A stretch of 64,000 nt of DNA from Chloroflexota bacterium (GTDB taxonomy: Bacteria; Chloroflexota; Dehalococcoidia; DSTF01; RBG-16-68-14). Below, one piece after another: positions 35,494 through 47,674 of this stretch. The stretch spans positions 1 to 64,000 of the forward strand of contig QIFC01000079.1 of assembly GCA_003228685.1 (NCBI GenBank), read 5' to 3'. The notes under the pieces were generated by a model, which did no database searches, had not been told where the DNA came from, and saw only the letters and a list, made by a program, of their open reading frames with translations. A program made the position numbers and the translations under genes. Positions within the stretch are counted from its first letter, which is position 1. Each line of letters starts with the position of its first letter.

Positions 35494-36116
35494 AGAACTG
35501 CGCCCTCCAGGAAGTTCTTGTACACCTGCAGCCCAGCCATGCCGCTCTTTTCTGGGTGGAACTGCGTCGCCACAAGGTTATCGCGCGCGATGACGGACGC
35601 AAACGGCACGCCGTACTCTGTCTGTCCAATCACGACTGCGTCGTCCTCAGGGTCGGGATAATAGCCGTGCACGAAATAGAAGTAGCTGCGATCAGGGATG
35701 CCGGCGAAGACCGGGTGCTCCTGAAGCTGCTCGACGGCATTCCAGCCCATGTGCGGAATCTTCATATCGTCTATCCGCTCAAAGCGACGCACACGGCCTC
35801 CTACGATGTCCAAACAAGGGTGGTCGCCGCCTTCATCGCTGGCAGTGAGCAGCGCCTGCAGGCCCATGCAGACGCCCAAGAACGGCCGATCCGCAGCGAT
35901 GTATTCCCGCAGCGGTTCGCTGAAGTTGTGTTCGTTCAGATTGCGCATCGTATCGGCGGCGGCACCAACACCGGGCATGATTACGGCGTCAGCGTCGTCA
36001 AGTGCGCGCGGGTCGCCGGACACGTCCGGCGTGAAGCCAACGTGCTCTACGGCACGCGCTACAGAGCGCAGGTTCCCAGCGCCGTAATCGAGGATGATAA
36101 CGCGCTTCTTGCTCAT
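35490..36116 (-). CDS. hisH: Imidazole glycerol phosphate synthase glutaminase subunit
   Basis: VIILDYGAGNLRSVARA…PFLGVCMGLQALL…VATQFHPEKSG. Confidence 0.97.
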   Translation of the reverse strand: MSKKRVIILDYGAGNLRSVARAVEHVGFTPDVSGDPRALDDADAVIMPGVGAAADTMRNLNEHNFSEPLREYIAADRPFLGVCMGLQALLTASDEGGDHPCLDIVGGRVRRFERIDDMKIPHMGWNAVEQLQEHPVFAGIPDRSYFYFVHGYYPDPEDDAVVIGQTEYGVPFASVIARDNLVATQFHPEKSGMAGLQVYKNFLEGAVL

Positions 36117-36148
36117 GACAATCGAATTCTAGCACGGGGACTTCACCG

Positions 36149-36154
36149 TATAAT
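36149..36154 (+). promoter_or_regulatory. Consensus -10 TATAAT just upstream of the WYL regulator ATG
   Basis: TATAAT ends 8 nt before ATG 36163, implying a leaderless transcript. Confidence 0.55.
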
Positions 36155-36162
36155 GGACGACC

Positions 36163-37092
36163 ATGAAACAGATGGATCGCCGCCTGCTGATCCTGATGCG
36201 CCTGCGGGAAGAACGCCCCGTTCGCGCAGCGGACCTCGCTGATGTATGCGAGTGTTCAGTACGCACCATCTACCGCGATATCGACGCACTCTGCGAGGCA
36301 GGCGTACCTGTCGCCGCGATGCCGGGCGAGGGCTATCGTCTTGTGGAGGGTTACCACCTGCCGCCGATCGCGTTCACGGCCGAGGAAGCCGTCCAACTCC
36401 TGCTGGGGAGCGACATCGCGCTCGGCCTGGGAACCGTCGGCCAGCGCGAGGCGACACTATCGGCCGCCGCGAAGGTCGAAGCTGCGTTGCGGCCCGAAAC
36501 GCGCGAGGAGGTTGACCGCCTCCGCGAGCGCATCCGCGTGTCGCGCTGGGCACAGCACGAAACGACACAATGGCTGCCTCTCCTCCAGCAGGCTGTCATC
36601 AACGACCGCGTGCTGGAGCTGCGCTACCACTCGTTCGGGTCGGACGAGCTGACGCAACGTCAGGTAGAGCCGCACTATCTGCTCCACTACGGCAACGATT
36701 GGCACCTAGTCGCGTACTGCCGCCTGCGCAAGGAGATGCGCGACTTCCGCGCTGGGCGCATCCGCGAGGCGGAACTCCTAGACGAATGCTTCGAGCGGAT
36801 GGCGGACGCCGACCTGGAATCGACGTATCAGGAGCGAGAGCATCGCGAGGTGCGCGTGTGGCTGGAGGCCTCGGCGGTGCCGTGGGCGCGTGAGGCGCCG
36901 GCCTACGGCCTGCGCGGTGAGGAGCAGAGCGAAGGCGGCTCCGTGTTCGTCTACGACACGCCGGACTTGCGGCGACTGCTGCCCTGGCTGCTGAGTTGGG
37001 GCGCCTCCGCGCGCGTGCTCTCGCCTGAAGATGTCATCGACCGGGTGAGAAAGGAAGCGCAAGCGTTGGCGGAGGCATACGGCGAGGCCTAA
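36163..37092 (+). CDS. YafY-type HTH/WYL-domain transcriptional regulator
   Basis: RRLLILMRLREERPVRAADLADVCECSVRTIYRDIDALCEAGVPVAAMPGEGYRL…VEPHYLLHYGNDWHLVAYCRLRKEMRDFRAGRI. Confidence 0.93.
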   Translation: MKQMDRRLLILMRLREERPVRAADLADVCECSVRTIYRDIDALCEAGVPVAAMPGEGYRLVEGYHLPPIAFTAEEAVQLLLGSDIALGLGTVGQREATLSAAAKVEAALRPETREEVDRLRERIRVSRWAQHETTQWLPLLQQAVINDRVLELRYHSFGSDELTQRQVEPHYLLHYGNDWHLVAYCRLRKEMRDFRAGRIREAELLDECFERMADADLESTYQEREHREVRVWLEASAVPWAREAPAYGLRGEEQSEGGSVFVYDTPDLRRLLPWLLSWGASARVLSPEDVIDRVRKEAQALAEAYGEA

Positions 37093-37224
37093 CTGCGTCC
37101 GCGGACGCTGAGGCGTCCACGACACAAGCCAAGAATCGCCTGCTACTGACATCCCGCTGTCACCAGCTCCTTGTAGAGTAGGTCTCGCAGACAATCTCGC
37201 CACCTTCAGAGAGGAGCACAACAG

Positions 37225-37590
37225 ATGAACGTCACACAGTGCATCGTTAATGTGAACAGCGGAGACCCTGACCGGCTCGGCACATTCTATCGAGACATCA
37301 TCGGCCTGGAGGGGAACGCGGACATCGGTCCGAACGCGTTCAACGCCGGTGGCACCACCTTCCTCATCGACGGCCACAGCGAGGTCTCGGGCCAGAACAA
37401 GGACGCCCCACGCGTGTTGATCAACTTTTTCGTGGATGACCTGAACGCGGAGCAGGCGCGCCTTGAAGGAGTGGGCGTCGAGTTCATCCGCAAGGCCGGC
37501 AAGGAAGAGTGGGGCGGCGTGATCTCCACGTTCGTCGACCCGGATGGCAACTACGGACAGCTCATCGAGTTCAATCCCGCGGCCCAGTAA
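37225..37590 (+). CDS. VOC (glyoxalase-like) family protein
   Basis: VNSGDPDRLGTFYRDIIGL…ISTFVDPDGNYGQLIEFNP. Confidence 0.85.
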   Translation: MNVTQCIVNVNSGDPDRLGTFYRDIIGLEGNADIGPNAFNAGGTTFLIDGHSEVSGQNKDAPRVLINFFVDDLNAEQARLEGVGVEFIRKAGKEEWGGVISTFVDPDGNYGQLIEFNPAAQ

Positions 37591-38039
37591 TGGCCACCTG
37601 GGCTGAATTCGCATCGGCTGCGCCGGATATCGCGGAGCTGGGGCTGAAGCAGTTCGAGAGGTTCCACATCGCCTACTTAGCGACTGTGCGCAAGGACGGC
37701 TCGCCACGCGTACACCCGGTCAGTCCGGTCATCGCGGACGGCCGGCTGTTCGTGGCAACGCCGCCAACGTCGCCGAAACGCCTCGACCAGATACGGGACG
37801 GGCGCTACGTCATCCACGCCCTGCCCGGTAAGAACGACGCTGAATTCCTGATCCGGGGCCGGGCGCAGCGCGTGACCGACAACAACACTCGCGCATCCGT
37901 GTCCGACGGCGCCGGCCACACGATCCACGACCACGACTGGATCTTCGAGTACGACATTCAGGAAGCGATGATGGCCTACTGGGAGAACGCCGGCCAGCCC
38001 GATACGCGCCCGGTGCGCGAGTTTTGGAGGCAGCTCTAG
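37590..38039 (+). CDS. Pyridoxamine 5'-phosphate oxidase family protein (paralog 1)
   Basis: MATWAEFASAAPDIAELGLKQFERFHIAYLATVRKDGSPRVHPVSPVI; ATG overlaps the VOC stop (TAATG). Confidence 0.85.
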   Translation: MATWAEFASAAPDIAELGLKQFERFHIAYLATVRKDGSPRVHPVSPVIADGRLFVATPPTSPKRLDQIRDGRYVIHALPGKNDAEFLIRGRAQRVTDNNTRASVSDGAGHTIHDHDWIFEYDIQEAMMAYWENAGQPDTRPVREFWRQL

Positions 38040-38040
38040 G

Positions 38041-38526
38041 TTGGCAACATGGGCGGAGTTCGCGGAAGCCGCGCCGGAGATGGCGGCACTCGGCTCGGAG
38101 CTACGAGCCGAGTTCGGCTTAGCGTTCCTTGCGACGGTGCGCAGGGACGGTTCGCCGCGCAACCACCCAGTATGTCCGTTTATCGTCCGTGGCCAGCTCT
38201 TCATCGCGACGAACCCGAAATCGCCGAAACGCCACGACCTGAGGCGGGACGGCCGCTACGTCCTGCACATGCTTCCGGGCGAAAACGACGCCGAATTCCA
38301 AGTCCGCGGGCGGGTCCGCCTCGTTGAAGACGCGGAGACGCAGGCGATGGTACTGGCCGAGGGACCGAGAGCCGGCGTCCAACCGGACGGCGCGCTGCTC
38401 AACCTCAGCCCGGAGGAGCTGCTCTTCGAATACGACGTAGAAGAGGCCCTCTCAGGCCACTGGGAGAACGTCGGCCAGCCTGACACGTACCCGGTGCGGA
38501 AGCGCTGTCGAGAGCGCGAACTGTAG
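38041..38526 (+). CDS. Pyridoxamine 5'-phosphate oxidase family protein (paralog 2, TTG start)
   Basis: MATWAEFAEAAPEMAALGSELRAEFGLAFLATVRRDGSPRNHPVCPFI; aligns along its length with the upstream gene. Confidence 0.83.
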   Translation: MATWAEFAEAAPEMAALGSELRAEFGLAFLATVRRDGSPRNHPVCPFIVRGQLFIATNPKSPKRHDLRRDGRYVLHMLPGENDAEFQVRGRVRLVEDAETQAMVLAEGPRAGVQPDGALLNLSPEELLFEYDVEEALSGHWENVGQPDTYPVRKRCREREL

Positions 38527-40598
<2,072 letters not shown>

Positions 40599-40672
40599 AT
40601 CTAGCCAGCGTCGCTTCGATAAGGGTTGTTGTACTTTCCTAAGCCAAAACGATCACTTTCTTGGCTAAGCCC

Positions 40673-40701
40673 TTCACAGCGCACCTCCACTCAGGTATAA
40701 T
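40673..40701 (+). promoter_or_regulatory. Sigma70-type promoter for the mre operon: TTCACA-17 bp-TATAAT
   Basis: -35 TTCACA 40673-40678, 17-bp spacer, -10 TATAAT 40696-40701. Confidence 0.8.
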
Positions 40702-40722
40702 CCCTTCGCAACCACTGGGCTG

Positions 40723-41823
40723 GTGGCCATACTTGACTTAATTCAGCGTAGGGACGCGCCGTTGTACAATCCGCTCAACGCTCTCCTCGGGCTCTTCTCC
40801 CACGATCTCGGCATCGACCTTGGGACCGCTAACACGTTGGTGATGGTCCGGGGGCGCGGCATCGTCATCGACGAGCCTTCCGTCGTCGCGATCGACAAAG
40901 TCTCGAAGAAGATCCTGGCGATCGGGTCGGAGGCGAAACGCATGGTAGGGCGAACGCCGTCGAACATCGTCGCTGTCCGGCCGCTGAAGGACGGGGTCAT
41001 CTCCGACTTTGAAGTGACGGAGCGAATGTTGCGCTACTTCATCCGCTCGGTCCATGACCGCTTTGGCATGGGCATCCCGAGGCCACGTGTCGTTCTCGGC
41101 ATCCCCAGCGGAGTGACCGAAGTCGAGAAGCGCGCCCTCCATGATGCGGCGTTGAACGCGGGTGCGCGCGCCGTCTTCCTGGTGGAGGAGCCGATGGCCG
41201 CAGCGATCGGCTCCGGACTGCCGGTCATGGAGCCTCACGGCTGCATGATCGTGGACATCGGCGGTGGCACGACAGAGGTGGCGGTGATCGCGCTCGGCGG
41301 CGTCGTCGTCAGCACGTCCATCCGCATCGCGGGCGACGACATGGACCAAGAGATCATCGCCTATGCCAGGCAGGTGCACAACATGGTTATCGGCGAGCGC
41401 ATGGCAGAGGAGGTCAAGATCCAGGCCGGCTCCGCGTTCCCTATTGACGAAGAGGAGTCAATAGAGATCCGCGGCCGTGATCTGGCGACGGGGCTTCCCA
41501 AGTCGGTAGAGGTCAGCACCGTCGAGTTGCGAGACGCGCTCTCGGGATCGATCGGCGCGATTGTGGAGGCTGTTCGGTCGACGATCGAGATCACGCCGCC
41601 GGAGTTGGTCGCGGACTTGATGTATCGAGGCATTGCGCTGGCCGGAGGCGGCGCGCTCCTGCGTGGGCTTGACCGCCGGCTGGCCCAGGAGACCAAGTTC
41701 CCCGTCTACGTCGCTGAAGAGCCGCTCTCGAGCGTCGTGCATGGCACAGGCGAGATGCTTGAAGAGACGGAGATGCTCACGAAAGTCCAGGCCAGCCTGG
41801 CAAGCCGCAAGCCGCCTCGGTAA
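40723..41823 (+). CDS. mreB: Rod shape-determining protein MreB
   Basis: DLGIDLGTANTLVMVRGRGIVIDEPSVVAID…MIVDIGGGTTEVAVIALGGVV; GTG start. Confidence 0.97.
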   Translation: MAILDLIQRRDAPLYNPLNALLGLFSHDLGIDLGTANTLVMVRGRGIVIDEPSVVAIDKVSKKILAIGSEAKRMVGRTPSNIVAVRPLKDGVISDFEVTERMLRYFIRSVHDRFGMGIPRPRVVLGIPSGVTEVEKRALHDAALNAGARAVFLVEEPMAAAIGSGLPVMEPHGCMIVDIGGGTTEVAVIALGGVVVSTSIRIAGDDMDQEIIAYARQVHNMVIGERMAEEVKIQAGSAFPIDEEESIEIRGRDLATGLPKSVEVSTVELRDALSGSIGAIVEAVRSTIEITPPELVADLMYRGIALAGGGALLRGLDRRLAQETKFPVYVAEEPLSSVVHGTGEMLEETEMLTKVQASLASRKPPR

Positions 41824-41903
41824 TAGGCGTTCACCCCGCCGCGCGTAGCATCACTCCTGCGTGCGGGCGCTGCGCGAAAGCGCTTCCACGGAGAGGAACC
41901 ACG

Positions 41904-42734
41904 ATGCAGGTCCGTACCCGTACTTGGTTCGGTTTCGTTGTCCTTGCCAGCGTGTTGTTCTTGGCAGCCAGCAGGGTGGCGTTTCTCGACCCTCTCGAGA
42001 ACGCGGCGCTCTCGGTCGCAGCGCCGATCGAATCAGGCCTGCGCAGCACGACGCGGCCGGTAGCGGATTTCATCAACAACATCACCGACATTAACCGGCT
42101 CTCGAACGAGAACGCCTCGCTGCGGGAGGAGAACGAGCTGCTGACCGCCGAAAACGCCCGTCTAACTGAAGCTGAACAGGAGCTACGTGACCTTCAGGGT
42201 TTCCTCGCCCTGCGTGGAATACGAGAGGGGGACGCGTTCGTGCAAGCCGATGTCTTCGCGACCGACCCGAGCAACACGCTACAGGTCATCGCGATCAACC
42301 GCGGCAGCAACGATGGAATAGCAGAGCGCATGCTCGTACTCTCTCCACAGGGCAGCGTGGTTGGAACGGTGTCCCGGGTGCTCGATAGCGCCGCTTGGGT
42401 GACGCTAGTAACGGATCAGACAAGCGCGATTAGCGCTCTCATCCAGGAATCGCGAGTGCAGGGCGTCGTCGCAGGTTCGGCGGACGGCACGTTGAACATG
42501 GAGTTCGTAGAGGAGACGGCCGACGTCAAGGAGGGCGACTTGGTACTCACGTCTGGATTGGGAGGCGACCATCCGTCCGGCGAGCTAATCGGAAGCGTTA
42601 TCGAAGTGGACCGAGCACCTCAGCAGCTCTTCCAGGAAGTGCGCGTCCAGCCGCTGGCCGATTTCACGCGGCTCGAGACCGTGCTGATCCTCAGCAGCTT
42701 CGTGGCGCAGGACCCTGAGCCGACGACGCCATGA
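41904..42734 (+). CDS. mreC: Rod shape-determining protein MreC
   Basis: N-terminal TM, coiled coil, VGTVSRVLDSAAWVTLVTDQTSAISALIQESRVQGVV; follows mreB. Confidence 0.93.
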   Translation: MQVRTRTWFGFVVLASVLFLAASRVAFLDPLENAALSVAAPIESGLRSTTRPVADFINNITDINRLSNENASLREENELLTAENARLTEAEQELRDLQGFLALRGIREGDAFVQADVFATDPSNTLQVIAINRGSNDGIAERMLVLSPQGSVVGTVSRVLDSAAWVTLVTDQTSAISALIQESRVQGVVAGSADGTLNMEFVEETADVKEGDLVLTSGLGGDHPSGELIGSVIEVDRAPQQLFQEVRVQPLADFTRLETVLILSSFVAQDPEPTTP

Positions 42735-43231
42735 ACTATGCAATCGGCGTGTTCGCGGTGCTCGTTGCCGTGATCTCGCAAGTTGCGATCATGCCCGCGT
42801 TCTCGATCTTCGGTGTGCAACCGAATCTCGTCATCGTGTTACTGGTCGCGTGGATGGTCGTACGCGGGCGCCAAGAGGCGTTGGTATTGATCCCCATTGC
42901 CGGATTCACGATGGGACTGCTCGACAGCCAGCCGCTCGGGCTGGCGATGCTAGCGCTGGCGCCACTTATCCTCATGACGGTTTTCAGAGAGTTACGTCTA
43001 GTAGATTCCGACATCTTGCCGGCAATTGCACTAACCATGGCCGCAACTGTGGTCTACGAATACACGATCATGGTAACCTTGGTGCTGAGAGGCGAGTCGG
43101 TTACGTGGCTCGCCAGCGTTACGAGCGTCTTGGTGCCAGCAGCTATCGCAAATGCATTGCTACTCATTCCTGTGTATTGGCTGATCCGGATCTTCAGCCT
43201 CGGTCTCAGGCAGCGCCCGGCGTTCGGCTAA
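42731..43231 (+). CDS. mreD: Rod shape-determining protein MreD
   Basis: Small multi-TM protein between mreC and the PBP2 gene, overlapping start. Confidence 0.85.
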   Translation: MNYAIGVFAVLVAVISQVAIMPAFSIFGVQPNLVIVLLVAWMVVRGRQEALVLIPIAGFTMGLLDSQPLGLAMLALAPLILMTVFRELRLVDSDILPAIALTMAATVVYEYTIMVTLVLRGESVTWLASVTSVLVPAAIANALLLIPVYWLIRIFSLGLRQRPAFG

Positions 43232-43270
43232 CCGGTACCAAAGCAGGGACGCGTTAACACGCGTAAGGAC

Positions 43271-45190
43271 ATGCAGCTACCTACGTCAGGCAGTCGCCGA
43301 TGGCGCTCGCGCACCAGTGAGCCGCGCCCTATCGAGGTTGCGCGCAGGCGCTCCCTACTCCTCCGCGCGCTGATCATCTTCCTCTTCGGCGTCTTGTCTG
43401 TCCAGTTGGTGCGGATGCAGATCGTCCAGCACGAGGAATTCAACGCACGCGCAGAATCGAACCGCCTGCGGACGATCCCGGAACTGCCCGCTCGCGGCCT
43501 CATCTACGACCGCTTTGGCGAACAGCTCGTCGAGAACCTCCCGATCTTCTCGGCAGCCGTCGTCCCAGCCGATGTACCGGACTCCCAGTTCTTGGTTGTC
43601 GTCGCCGGCCTGTCCGAGATTACGGGCGTTTCGACGGACGAGATTGCGCGTGACCTGGAAGACGCGCGGAAGAGCGGTGACCCCTTCACGCCCTTGATCA
43701 TCAAGCAGGACATAGACGAAGAGACCGCGTTCCTCCTCCGTGAGCGTCAGCCGGAGTTGCCCGGTGCACAGGTCTTGGTGGAATCGATTCGCTCGTATCC
43801 GTACGAAGCGCTCGTGTCGCAGTTACTAGGATTCGTTGGGCGCATTGACGAGCAAGAGTACGCAGAACTTCGGAGCCGCGGCTACCTGCTGAACGACCGC
43901 TTGGGCAAGGCAGGGGTAGAGTATGTCCACGAGGCAATGTTGCGCGGATCGCCCGGCTATCGACAGGTGGAGATCGATGCGGCGGGAGAGGAGATCAACA
44001 CGATCCGGACTGTCGCTCCGCGCTCAGCAGGCAACCTCGTCCTCTCGCTGGATCTGGACCTGCAGCGTCAGGTGGAACGATACCTGATCGAGGCCCAAGG
44101 CAACTCGCTGAACGCCGTAGCCGTGGTGATCGATGTGAACTCCGGCGGCATCCTATCTATGGTGTCGCTGCCGTCATACGACAACAACATCTTGACCGAC
44201 CCGGTCGACCAGGAGGCGCTGGCCCCTCTCTACGACGACCCTGCGAAGCCGATGGTAAACCACGCAATCTCTGAGGTGTATCCACCTGGCAGTACATTCA
44301 AACAAGTGACGGGCACGGCCGCGCTGCAAGAAGGAGTCGCATCACCAGATACCACCATAACGAGCCGCGGCCTGATCACGGTTGAGGATGAGTACAACCC
44401 CGAACGCACGTGGATTATGCGCGACTGGGCCGCACTGGGCACTATGGACTTCTACCGTGGCCTGGCGATGTCTTCCGATGTCTACTTTTACTACCTCTCC
44501 GGCGGCTACTATCAGGGCGGGCAGGAGATCTTCGAGGGCCTGGGCGTGGAACGGCTGTCCGCCTACGCTCGCGAATATGGACTTGGCAGCCTGACCGGCA
44601 TCGACCTGCCTGGCGAAGCGACCGGCTCGGTACCGGACGCTACGTGGAAGACAGACACGTTCGGAGAGGACGCTGTCTGGACCCTTGGCGATACCTATAA
44701 CTTCGGCATTGGCCAGGGCTTCCTGACTGTTACTCCAATGCAGCTCCTTCTCGTCACGGCGGCGATCGCCAACGGCGGCGACGTCCTGGTCCCGCACGTA
44801 CTGCAGGATGTGGTCGACGAGCAAGGCAACATCCTCCAACACATTCAGCGCGAGGTATCGAATACGCTGGACATCTCCCCACGCAACCTCGGGATCATGC
44901 AGGAGGCGCTCCGGCAGGCGGCTTCATACGGCCCCGCGAGAACTGGCGCGAGCAACTTCGTGACGATTGCGGGCAAGACGGGTACGGCTGAGTTCGGCCA
45001 GCCACTCGCCGACGGGACTTACCCGAACAGCCACGCTTGGTACACGGCCTACGCACCGTTCGAAGACCCGGAGATCGCCGTCGTGGTCTTCCTCGAACAA
45101 GGCATCGGCGCGACGAACGCTGGCCCGGTAGCCAAGAACATCTTCGACTACTACTTCGACCGCCAGCGTCTCGTAGAGAGCACACCATGA
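43271..45190 (+). CDS. mrdA: Penicillin-binding protein 2
   Basis: ARGLIYDRFGEQL, YPPGSTFKQVTG (SxxK), YYLSGGYY, KTGTAEFG. Confidence 0.93.
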   Translation: MQLPTSGSRRWRSRTSEPRPIEVARRRSLLLRALIIFLFGVLSVQLVRMQIVQHEEFNARAESNRLRTIPELPARGLIYDRFGEQLVENLPIFSAAVVPADVPDSQFLVVVAGLSEITGVSTDEIARDLEDARKSGDPFTPLIIKQDIDEETAFLLRERQPELPGAQVLVESIRSYPYEALVSQLLGFVGRIDEQEYAELRSRGYLLNDRLGKAGVEYVHEAMLRGSPGYRQVEIDAAGEEINTIRTVAPRSAGNLVLSLDLDLQRQVERYLIEAQGNSLNAVAVVIDVNSGGILSMVSLPSYDNNILTDPVDQEALAPLYDDPAKPMVNHAISEVYPPGSTFKQVTGTAALQEGVASPDTTITSRGLITVEDEYNPERTWIMRDWAALGTMDFYRGLAMSSDVYFYYLSGGYYQGGQEIFEGLGVERLSAYAREYGLGSLTGIDLPGEATGSVPDATWKTDTFGEDAVWTLGDTYNFGIGQGFLTVTPMQLLLVTAAIANGGDVLVPHVLQDVVDEQGNILQHIQREVSNTLDISPRNLGIMQEALRQAASYGPARTGASNFVTIAGKTGTAEFGQPLADGTYPNSHAWYTAYAPFEDPEIAVVVFLEQGIGATNAGPVAKNIFDYYFDRQRLVESTP

Positions 45191-46326
45191 ATACCCGCTC
45201 AGCCCGAATCCGAGACTTCGACCCGGTGCTGATGCTAGCGGCGCTCGCGCTCGTCGCCATGGGCGGCCTGCTAATTTACAGTGCTAGCCTCACCCAGTTC
45301 GGTTCTCCGTCGTTGGGCGACCTGGGTCATCCGGTGATACGGCAGGCAGCGTTCGCCACTGTTGGCCTCATCGTCGCGCTGGGAATCGCGCGTGCCAACT
45401 ACCGTGTGCTGGGTGTGCTAAGTGTCGGGATGTACGTCGCCGCGATCGCCGTATTGGCGTTCGTCGTCGTCGCTGGCGAAGCGACCTACGGATCGCGCCG
45501 CTGGATCGAGATTGCCGGCACGCCGGTCCAACCTTCAGAGATCGCGAAGCTCGTCGTCATCATCGCGCTGGCGAAGTATCTCTCCGACCATCAGGACTCA
45601 ATCGGCGAGCTAAAGGTATTCCTCACGTCCCTCGCGATGGCAGCCGTCCCAACTCTTCTCGTGTTCGCTGAACCGGACCTCGGCTCTGCGGTGATCTTCG
45701 CCGTGATCTGGCTAGGCATGGTGCTCGCAGCGGGCGCGAAGTGGCGGCACGTGGCTGGGCTAGCCGGCGTCGCGCTCGTGTCTGTGCCATTCGCGCTCAT
45801 CGGCCTCATCAACGACTACCAGCGTGAGCGCATCGCGCTCTGGCTCGATCCAGAGAGCGATCCTCTAGGCGCTGGCTTTCAGTCGCTGCAAGCGCAGATC
45901 GGCATCGGCTCAGGAGGCTTCTTCGGCAAGGGGCTGACCCAGGGCGGGCAGACGCAGCTCGACTACCTGCGCACGGAAACAACCGACTACGTGTTCAGTG
46001 TGCTGGGGGAGGAGTTGGGCCTCTTCGGGGCGCTCATATTGTTCTCGCTGTTCATTATTCTCTTGTGGCGCGCGCTACGCGTCGCTGAACTGTCTCGCGA
46101 CCTGTTCGGACGGCTGCTCGCGACGGGCATGGTTATCTTCATCCTGCTCCAGACGTTCATCAACATCGCCGTAAACGTCGGGTTGCTGCCTGTCACCGGA
46201 ATTCCTTTGCCATTCGTTAGCCAAGGCGGCAGCTCGCTGATCACGCTGTTCATCAGTTTGGGGATCCTGCAAAGCATCTTGATGCGGCGGCGCACGTTCA
46301 CCGTCAGCAACTACTACGACACGTAG
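45187..46326 (+). CDS. rodA: Rod shape-determining SEDS protein RodA
   Basis: GSRRWIEIAGTPVQPSEIAKL…DYVFSVLGEELGLFGA…PLPFVSQGGSSLI; ATGA overlap with mrdA. Confidence 0.95.
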   Translation: MNTRSARIRDFDPVLMLAALALVAMGGLLIYSASLTQFGSPSLGDLGHPVIRQAAFATVGLIVALGIARANYRVLGVLSVGMYVAAIAVLAFVVVAGEATYGSRRWIEIAGTPVQPSEIAKLVVIIALAKYLSDHQDSIGELKVFLTSLAMAAVPTLLVFAEPDLGSAVIFAVIWLGMVLAAGAKWRHVAGLAGVALVSVPFALIGLINDYQRERIALWLDPESDPLGAGFQSLQAQIGIGSGGFFGKGLTQGGQTQLDYLRTETTDYVFSVLGEELGLFGALILFSLFIILLWRALRVAELSRDLFGRLLATGMVIFILLQTFINIAVNVGLLPVTGIPLPFVSQGGSSLITLFISLGILQSILMRRRTFTVSNYYDT

Positions 46327-47663
46327 CGCTCGCGCAACCGCGTCGCCAGCTGAACGACCACCCACGCCGCCGGCACGACCAGCAGTGGCATGACCGGTAC
46401 ATGGAAGCGCGCGTCTCCGAAGAAGACGAGCGGTATCCCGGCGAGCGCGAGCAGGGCTAGCAAGAAGTACAACCGGCGCGCATCAGGCGGCCGCAGGAGG
46501 CCAGCCAGGCCTAATCCACCAAGGCTGATCGTCACGAAAAAGAAGACATCGGCGATGCGTTCGAGCGCCGTCCGCAACGTGTCGTTCATGAACGGGTCAT
46601 CGCCATAGGCCTCAACAGCGCTCAGGCCGTCATGGTCATGTTCCCAGAGGTGATAGGCCTTTCGAGAGAGCAGCTTCAGTTCGGCCACAGGGTGGCGCAC
46701 CGCATAGTTCACAGCTCTCTCGATGTTGTCGTTGTTGCGCCGGACTTCGAACTCCGCACGGTCGATGTCCGCGTAGGCGTCCGGCGAAAAACAGCTCAAC
46801 GGCAGCGCGAAGTTGCCGGGAGCGTCCTCGTGATGACCAATGCAGAGGTTGTCTCCGAGGTTCGTGGAGATGATTACGAGCGAGTCCATCTGGATGAAGT
46901 TCCGGATCGACCAGGGAGCGATCACGGCCACGACGACGATGAGCACCGCGCCCGTATCGAGCAGCGCCCGTTGCCAGCCAACGCGCGCCACGAGCCACAC
47001 CGCTGGCACCAGCAGCAGAAACAGCAGCGAGATCGGCCGGACGAGCGCGGAAGCCCCGAGCAAGAAGCCAAACACCGCCAGACGCGTCAGCGTGGGTGGC
47101 CGCTCTCTCCAATCGTGGGCTAGCAACACAAGGAGAGCCGCCATCACGATGAACATGAACAGCGTCTCCGTGAGGAACGCCGCGGTGTGGAAGATCAGGT
47201 TTGGGAAGACGGCCAGCCAGGCGGCGGCCAGCAGGCCCACGGCGGGATTGAAGAGACGTCGCCCAAGCTCATAGACGAACGCGACCGTCGCAACACCGAG
47301 GAAAATCTGAAAGAACCCCGCAGTCAGCTCCAGGTTGTCCGGGATGGGCGTGTGCGTGACCAGCGCGAACACCGCCCCGAGAGCGGCGGAGTAGCCGACC
47401 GGATAGTAGGCCGTGGGCCCAGCGCTAATGGCGTCGACTGCGGGAAGTTGGTAGCCAACGCCGGCCGCGATCGCCTGTCCATATCCCCAGTAGAAGGTGG
47501 GATCGTGGACGCCTTGGGGCTCTCGCATGGCGTAGAGCACCCAGATGAGGCGCAGGACGAACGCCAGGGCGAGGATCGCCGCGAGCCAGCGCAACTCCGT
47601 AATCGACCGCCCGCTAGCCCAGGAGGCCCAGAGCGTGCGCGCCCTAGCGGGTGCGGCTGGCAT
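46314..47663 (-). CDS. Glycosyltransferase (GT39/GT-C-like) membrane protein
   Basis: Multi-TM; REPQGVHDPTFYWGYGQAIAAGVGY; start set to MPAAPARARTLW at 47663. Confidence 0.75.
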   Translation of the reverse strand: MPAAPARARTLWASWASGRSITELRWLAAILALAFVLRLIWVLYAMREPQGVHDPTFYWGYGQAIAAGVGYQLPAVDAISAGPTAYYPVGYSAALGAVFALVTHTPIPDNLELTAGFFQIFLGVATVAFVYELGRRLFNPAVGLLAAAWLAVFPNLIFHTAAFLTETLFMFIVMAALLVLLAHDWRERPPTLTRLAVFGFLLGASALVRPISLLFLLLVPAVWLVARVGWQRALLDTGAVLIVVVAVIAPWSIRNFIQMDSLVIISTNLGDNLCIGHHEDAPGNFALPLSCFSPDAYADIDRAEFEVRRNNDNIERAVNYAVRHPVAELKLLSRKAYHLWEHDHDGLSAVEAYGDDPFMNDTLRTALERIADVFFFVTISLGGLGLAGLLRPPDARRLYFLLALLALAGIPLVFFGDARFHVPVMPLLVVPAAWVVVQLATRLRERYVS

Positions 47664-47674
47664 GGCTAGAAGCG

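Noticed and set aside
37509-37589. Long start of the first PPOX gene
   Set aside because: Overlaps the VOC gene; the paralog aligns from MATWAEFA at 37590.
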